Source of the DNA: Pseudomonas sp. UBA1879
GTDB taxonomy: Bacteria; Pseudomonadota; Gammaproteobacteria; Pseudomonadales; Pseudomonadaceae
DNA length: 11,110 nucleotides
NCBI RefSeq assembly: GCF_002338065.1
Contig: NZ_DDHJ01000022.1
Location: 12,327 to 23,436 of the forward strand
Reading direction: 5' to 3'
Shown here: positions 7,564 through 11,110 of the stretch, one piece after another
Layout of the letters: the number at the start of each line of letters is the position of its first letter
How positions within the stretch are numbered: the stretch's first letter is position 1
Notes under the pieces: generated by a model
What the model saw: the letters and a program-made list of their open reading frames with translations, nothing else
What the model was told of the DNA's origin: nothing
Database searches by the model: none
Program-made: the position numbers and the translations under genes

Positions 7564-10500
7564 GCTCCGGCCTCTTCGCTGGACAGGGATTGCCAGGGCG
7601 CTTCGTACAGGGGTTTGTATAGCGACTGACACCAGCCGACGAATTCTTCGCTGTCCAGCAGCGCATCGAAATTCGGGAATTGTCGGGCCAGCGCCGTGCT
7701 TTCGGCGTGCTCGCCTGCGATGTTCTGGCCGTCACCGTCGTAGGTTTTACGGGCTGCCGCCTCGGCTTTGACTTCATCCGATTCACCCAGCCAGGCAAAC
7801 GCTGTTTTTACCGCGACGGGCAGCGGGCGTTGCATGCCGTGCTGCCAGGCGAGCAACAGATCATTGAGGGTGTGGGTGGCCGCTGTTTTGTCGAGGGGGG
7901 ATAGGAGCAGCGTTTCGTCGCTGGCGACCAGTGCAGTCGTCAAAGGCAGATCGCTGGCACACGCTACCAGATGGTTGACCCACGGCTTGGTCAACCGATG
8001 CCACTTACGCGACTTTCTGCCGCCGATGGCGTTAGGGATCGCGGTCACTGCGAGCAGTTCGCCTTGCGCATTTTGATAGAGCCCATCAAGCCATCCATCG
8101 AGTGCGATACCTTGATGTTCGTGGCTCACCGGCAACGCGCTGTGCAAGCGCTCGGGCCACTTCGACAGCAAGCCATGGTAACGCTCGACCAGATCCGGTA
8201 GCGGCTCAATCAGCTCGTCCTGTAGGAGCGTGCCGAATCCCGCCATCGGCAACAGCCCGCTGGCTTGCAGGCGAACGGCTTGCGCCCTGAGGGAGTCATC
8301 GGGGCTCGCTGGATTGATCAGAGCCGCTTGTAACAAGCTGTCACTCACCCCGTATCGCTCAAGGGCATCAAGGACAAACGGCTCTTCATCGGCCAAAGGC
8401 GCTTCAGCCACTTCAAAGAAAATTTTCAGACGCTGGCTGAAGAAGTGTTTGACCGGGTTACGCAGGAAATCCTGCAACTGCATCAGACTCAACGGCTCGT
8501 CCTGTTGGTGTTTTCCCAGCGCCTGGAACTCACCTGCCTGAATGCCAGCCTCGTGCAGCACCTGCCACTCACGGGCGAAGCTGAAATACTCCAGATTCTC
8601 CTGAAAGTATTTGGCGCTGAACGGCTGCAGCGGGTGTTCGAGGGTCAGCCTGTGCAGTAGCTGTTGACCAGGATCGCGCTTCTTCGCGTCCTCAGGCTCA
8701 ACGGCATCCGCCAGTCGCCAGCCGCTGGCCAGGTGATCACGGAGCTGGCCGATGAGTACCGACGCCGGGCGCTCTGAATTGTCCCGAATGCTGCGACCCA
8801 CCCAACTTATATAAAGCTGATCACGAGCCGACAGAAGCGCTTCGAGCAACAGATAGCGGTCGTCTTCGCGACGAGAGCGGTCGCCGGGGCGGTAATCGCT
8901 TCCCATCAGGTCGAAATCCAACGGAGGCTGCGCGCGTGGGTAATCACCATCGTTCATGCCCAGCAGACAGACGACCTTGAAGGGGATCGCGCGCATTGGC
9001 ATCAACGTGCAGAAATTCACTGAGCCAGCGAGGAAACGCTGCGAGAGCCGCCCTTGATCCAGCCCGGCAAGCCAGGCCTCGCGCACGACCGTCAATGGCA
9101 GTTCTTCCAGCAGCTCCACGGTTTCGCAGGTCTCCAACCAGGTTTCACGCAACGCTTCGAGCTGGCCAAGCAGGTAGTCATCGTGCTCGCTGTCAGCGGT
9201 GAAAAACAGCTGCATCAACGCCTGCAGACGCGCTCCCCATACTGGTGGTGTGGCAGGCTGTGACAGCTCGGCGTGGGCGACCTGGAGCGCGTCGATCAGC
9301 GCGACCAATGGCCCGATGAGCGCGGCATCCAGGCCACCAATTTCGTCGTAAGGCTCGATGTCGTCGTAAGCCGTGCCGGCCCCGACGGCGTACCCCAGCA
9401 GCATGCGGCGCAGACCGAAATGCCAACTGTTCTGTTCCAACGCTTCGGGCAGTCCCAACCCTTCGCGTTGCCGAGCGTTCAATCCCCACCGTACTCCGGC
9501 GCCTTCGATCCAGCGGTGCAAGGTCGGCAAGTCGCGCTCGTCGATTTCGAAACGCGCGCGCAGGGCCGGGACGTCCAGCAGGTCAAGAATTTCGCTGACC
9601 GGGAAGCGGCTGTCGGGAATTTTCAGCAGATGTTCGACGGCGATAAGCAGGGGGTCACGGCCGCGCTGACCTTGGTCTGCCAGGGTGAAGGGGATGAAGC
9701 GCCGATCATCACGATCCAGCTGCCCAAATACAGCACGGATGTGCGGGGCGTAACTATCGATGTCAGGGACCATCACGATGACATCGCGAGGGCGAAGATC
9801 CGGGTCTTTGCTGAAACGCGCGAGCAACTGATCGTGCAGCACCTCTACTTCGCGTTGGGCACTGTGAGCCACGTGGAAACGGATCGAGCGATCTGTCTTA
9901 ATGTTGACGGCAGGCCACAGCTCGCGGGTTTCGCTCAGCGGGCGCAGTTCCAGGATGTCGTCCTGCAACTGGCTAAGCACGGTCTGGGGGTCGCTTTCAC
10001 TGAACAGGTCGATACGGCCGTCACGAAAGATCGAGCGGTAGCTGTTGGGGTCATCGTGGCTATCGAGCAAGTTGATGTAGTCGCGGCCCTGCTTACCCCA
10101 GGCCGCGAGCAACGGATGCGCATGTTGATGCAGCGCGTCGGGGCTGAGTACGACGGGCATGCCCGCTTTGCGCGACTGGCGTTTGTATTCGTGGCGTAGC
10201 AGGTCCTTGTCGGCGACGATGTCCGCCCAATGATGACGACAGGGGTTGTGCACGCAGAGCAACACCTGACTGAAACGCGACAGTCCGGCCAGTGCTTCCA
10301 GCGCCTGAGCAGGCAGTGAAGAAATTCCAAAGACGATGACACGCGCGGGCAAGCCGACAGGTGCTTCGGTCAGGGTGTTGATGCGCTCGATGTAGCGCTG
10401 ATGCACACCCGCGCGGCTTTGCGCCATGCCCTCTGCACCGACATCGTGAAGCAGCGCGCGCCACAGTTCGGCTTGCCAGCAGTTCTCCGGCTTGAGCGGC

Positions 10501-11045
10501 TTGACTTCTCCTCTGACGTTTTTCAACTGATGCCGGCCTGCAGCCCAATCTTCCAGCCAGTCAGCGCGGTACACCTGATATTGATCGTAAAGGTCCGCCA
10601 ATCGCTCAGACAACTGATAACGCTTGCGCAGATCGGTGTCGGCAGTAAGGAAGCGCTGCAGGGGTTCAAAGTGAGGCTGGTCGATCAAGGCCGGTAACAG
10701 CCTCATCAAGCGCCACGTGAGTGGGGCTTTATCCAGCAGCGAGGTTTCGGGGATCTCGTCCTTTCCCAATACCGCGCGGTAGAGCTGCCACATGAAGCTG
10801 CCGGGGAGTTGAACGTCGATCGCAGCAGCAATGCCACATCCGCCTTGATCGTCATCCTGTGTGTCCGCCGCCAGGGCAAGCTTCAACCACTGAGCAATAC
10901 CGTTGCTTTGAACCAGTCCGACTTCGTTTTCCAACGGGGTCAGCGGGTAGCGCCGCATCCACGACACCACGAGGCTGCGCAGTTCGTCCAGGCGATTGCC
11001 ATGAACCACCATGAACCCGGCATTGAGGTGGGATGTCACCGGCAT
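7560..11045 (-). CDS. recC: Exodeoxyribonuclease V gamma subunit, Chi-recognising RecC
   Basis: RecC holds RecB and RecD together, splits the DNA strands and reads Chi in the 3' strand. The 1161-residue protein (E. coli 1122) aligns by eye with E. coli RecC throughout: VHGNRLDELR (14-23), LVQSNGIAQWL (44-54), LADLYDQYQVYRADWL (149-164), FHVAHSAQREVEVLHD (390-405), DVIVMVPDIDSYAP (421-434), LMPMRAIPFKVVCLLGMNDG (681-700) and GDRSRREDDRYL (721-732). Like other RecC proteins it has helicase-like domains without a Walker A motif and a C-terminal domain without nuclease residues, so it is not itself catalytic. Residues matching the E. coli Chi contacts are Gln46, Gln52, Leu80, Trp86, Asp151, Leu152 and Asp154, all conserved; the Thr40 position is Asn48. 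An acidic insertion (about 61-69) has no counterpart in E. coli. The protein starts about 9 residues earlier than E. coli RecC. The start is set by AAGGA 7 bases upstream. It is the first gene of the recC-recB-recD operon. Confidence 0.97.
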   Translation of the reverse strand: MPVTSHLNAGFMVVHGNRLDELRSLVVSWMRRYPLTPLENEVGLVQSNGIAQWLKLALAADTQDDDQGGCGIAAAIDVQLPGSFMWQLYRAVLGKDEIPETSLLDKAPLTWRLMRLLPALIDQPHFEPLQRFLTADTDLRKRYQLSERLADLYDQYQVYRADWLEDWAAGRHQLKNVRGEVKPLKPENCWQAELWRALLHDVGAEGMAQSRAGVHQRYIERINTLTEAPVGLPARVIVFGISSLPAQALEALAGLSRFSQVLLCVHNPCRHHWADIVADKDLLRHEYKRQSRKAGMPVVLSPDALHQHAHPLLAAWGKQGRDYINLLDSHDDPNSYRSIFRDGRIDLFSESDPQTVLSQLQDDILELRPLSETRELWPAVNIKTDRSIRFHVAHSAQREVEVLHDQLLARFSKDPDLRPRDVIVMVPDIDSYAPHIRAVFGQLDRDDRRFIPFTLADQGQRGRDPLLIAVEHLLKIPDSRFPVSEILDLLDVPALRARFEIDERDLPTLHRWIEGAGVRWGLNARQREGLGLPEALEQNSWHFGLRRMLLGYAVGAGTAYDDIEPYDEIGGLDAALIGPLVALIDALQVAHAELSQPATPPVWGARLQALMQLFFTADSEHDDYLLGQLEALRETWLETCETVELLEELPLTVVREAWLAGLDQGRLSQRFLAGSVNFCTLMPMRAIPFKVVCLLGMNDGDYPRAQPPLDFDLMGSDYRPGDRSRREDDRYLLLEALLSARDQLYISWVGRSIRDNSERPASVLIGQLRDHLASGWRLADAVEPEDAKKRDPGQQLLHRLTLEHPLQPFSAKYFQENLEYFSFAREWQVLHEAGIQAGEFQALGKHQQDEPLSLMQLQDFLRNPVKHFFSQRLKIFFEVAEAPLADEEPFVLDALERYGVSDSLLQAALINPASPDDSLRAQAVRLQASGLLPMAGFGTLLQDELIEPLPDLVERYHGLLSKWPERLHSALPVSHEHQGIALDGWLDGLYQNAQGELLAVTAIPNAIGGRKSRKWHRLTKPWVNHLVACASDLPLTTALVASDETLLLSPLDKTAATHTLNDLLLAWQHGMQRPLPVAVKTAFAWLGESDEVKAEAAARKTYDGDGQNIAGEHAESTALARQFPNFDALLDSEEFVGWCQSLYKPLYEAPWQSLSSEEAGA
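7571..7576 (-). promoter_or_regulatory. Ribosome binding site of recB
   Basis: AAGAGG on the minus strand, within the last codons of recC, lies 7 bases before the ATG at 7563. It decides between this start and the in-frame ATG at 7632, which lies deep in recC. Confidence 0.7.
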
Positions 11046-11110
11046 AGCTGCTTCCTTGGCGTTTGAAGAGGGAGAAGACTAACAGAGGGGCAAGGGTGTC
11101 GCAGCACGAA
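11046..11110 (-). promoter_or_regulatory. Upstream region of recC with its ribosome binding site
   Basis: AAGGAAG (11057-11051, minus strand) is a good ribosome binding site, with AAGGA ending 7 bases before the recC ATG. The remaining bases to the window edge show no convincing -35/-10 pair, operator or upstream coding end. The operon promoter may lie beyond the window. Confidence 0.6.

Noticed and set aside
7564..7632. N-terminal extension of RecB by 23 residues from an ATG at 7632
   Set aside because: It would overlap recC by 73 bases, the extra residues do not resemble RecB, and the ATG at 7563 has a better ribosome binding site and the ATGA overlap.
9273..10199. Plus-strand open frame of 308 codons
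   Set aside because: Antisense to recC, without motif or convincing ribosome binding site; shadow of high-GC codon use.
11046..11110. Sigma-70 promoter before recC
   Set aside because: TTGCCC is present on the minus strand, but no acceptable -10 hexamer follows at 16-18 bases.
1..11110. CRISPR array, tRNA, insertion sequence, prophage or defence island
   Set aside because: No regularly spaced repeats, transposase, integrase or tRNA-like folds were seen; the window is filled by four long intact genes of known families.

Overview
The window looks like a piece of a GC-rich gammaproteobacterial chromosome, most likely Pseudomonas. This is inferred from three things: the overall base composition, the closeness of the three Rec proteins to the Pseudomonas/E. 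coli type of RecBCD, and a GTGGG...CCCAC REP-like hairpin of the sort scattered through Pseudomonas genomes. I cannot fix the species from the sequence alone.

Layout: positions 66-1616 (+) encode a polar amino acid ABC transporter in which the inner-membrane permease and the cytoplasmic ATPase are fused in one 516-residue chain. Positions 1617-1765 are a 149-base gap where this gene and the rec operon converge; it holds a strong 12-bp stem hairpin. Positions 1766-11045 (-) are a compact recC-recB-recD operon, transcribed right to left. Both internal junctions are 4-base ATGA overlaps, so translational coupling is likely. There is no ptrA (protease III) gene between recC and recB, unlike in E. 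coli. The last 65 bases lie upstream of recC and contain only its ribosome binding site.

How the genes work together: RecB (3'-5' helicase plus nuclease), RecC (Chi-reading scaffold) and RecD (5'-3' helicase) form exonuclease V. It unwinds and degrades double-strand DNA ends until it meets Chi, then loads RecA for repair. All catalytic motifs are present and no reading frame is broken. The transporter gene is functionally unrelated, and its substrate-binding protein is not in the window.

I found no undescribed system here: this is ordinary core genome. The points most worth a second look are a substitution in RecC (Asn48 at the position of E. coli Thr40, a Chi-contact residue) and a short acidic insertion next to it. 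Both fit a Chi sequence different from that of E. coli.
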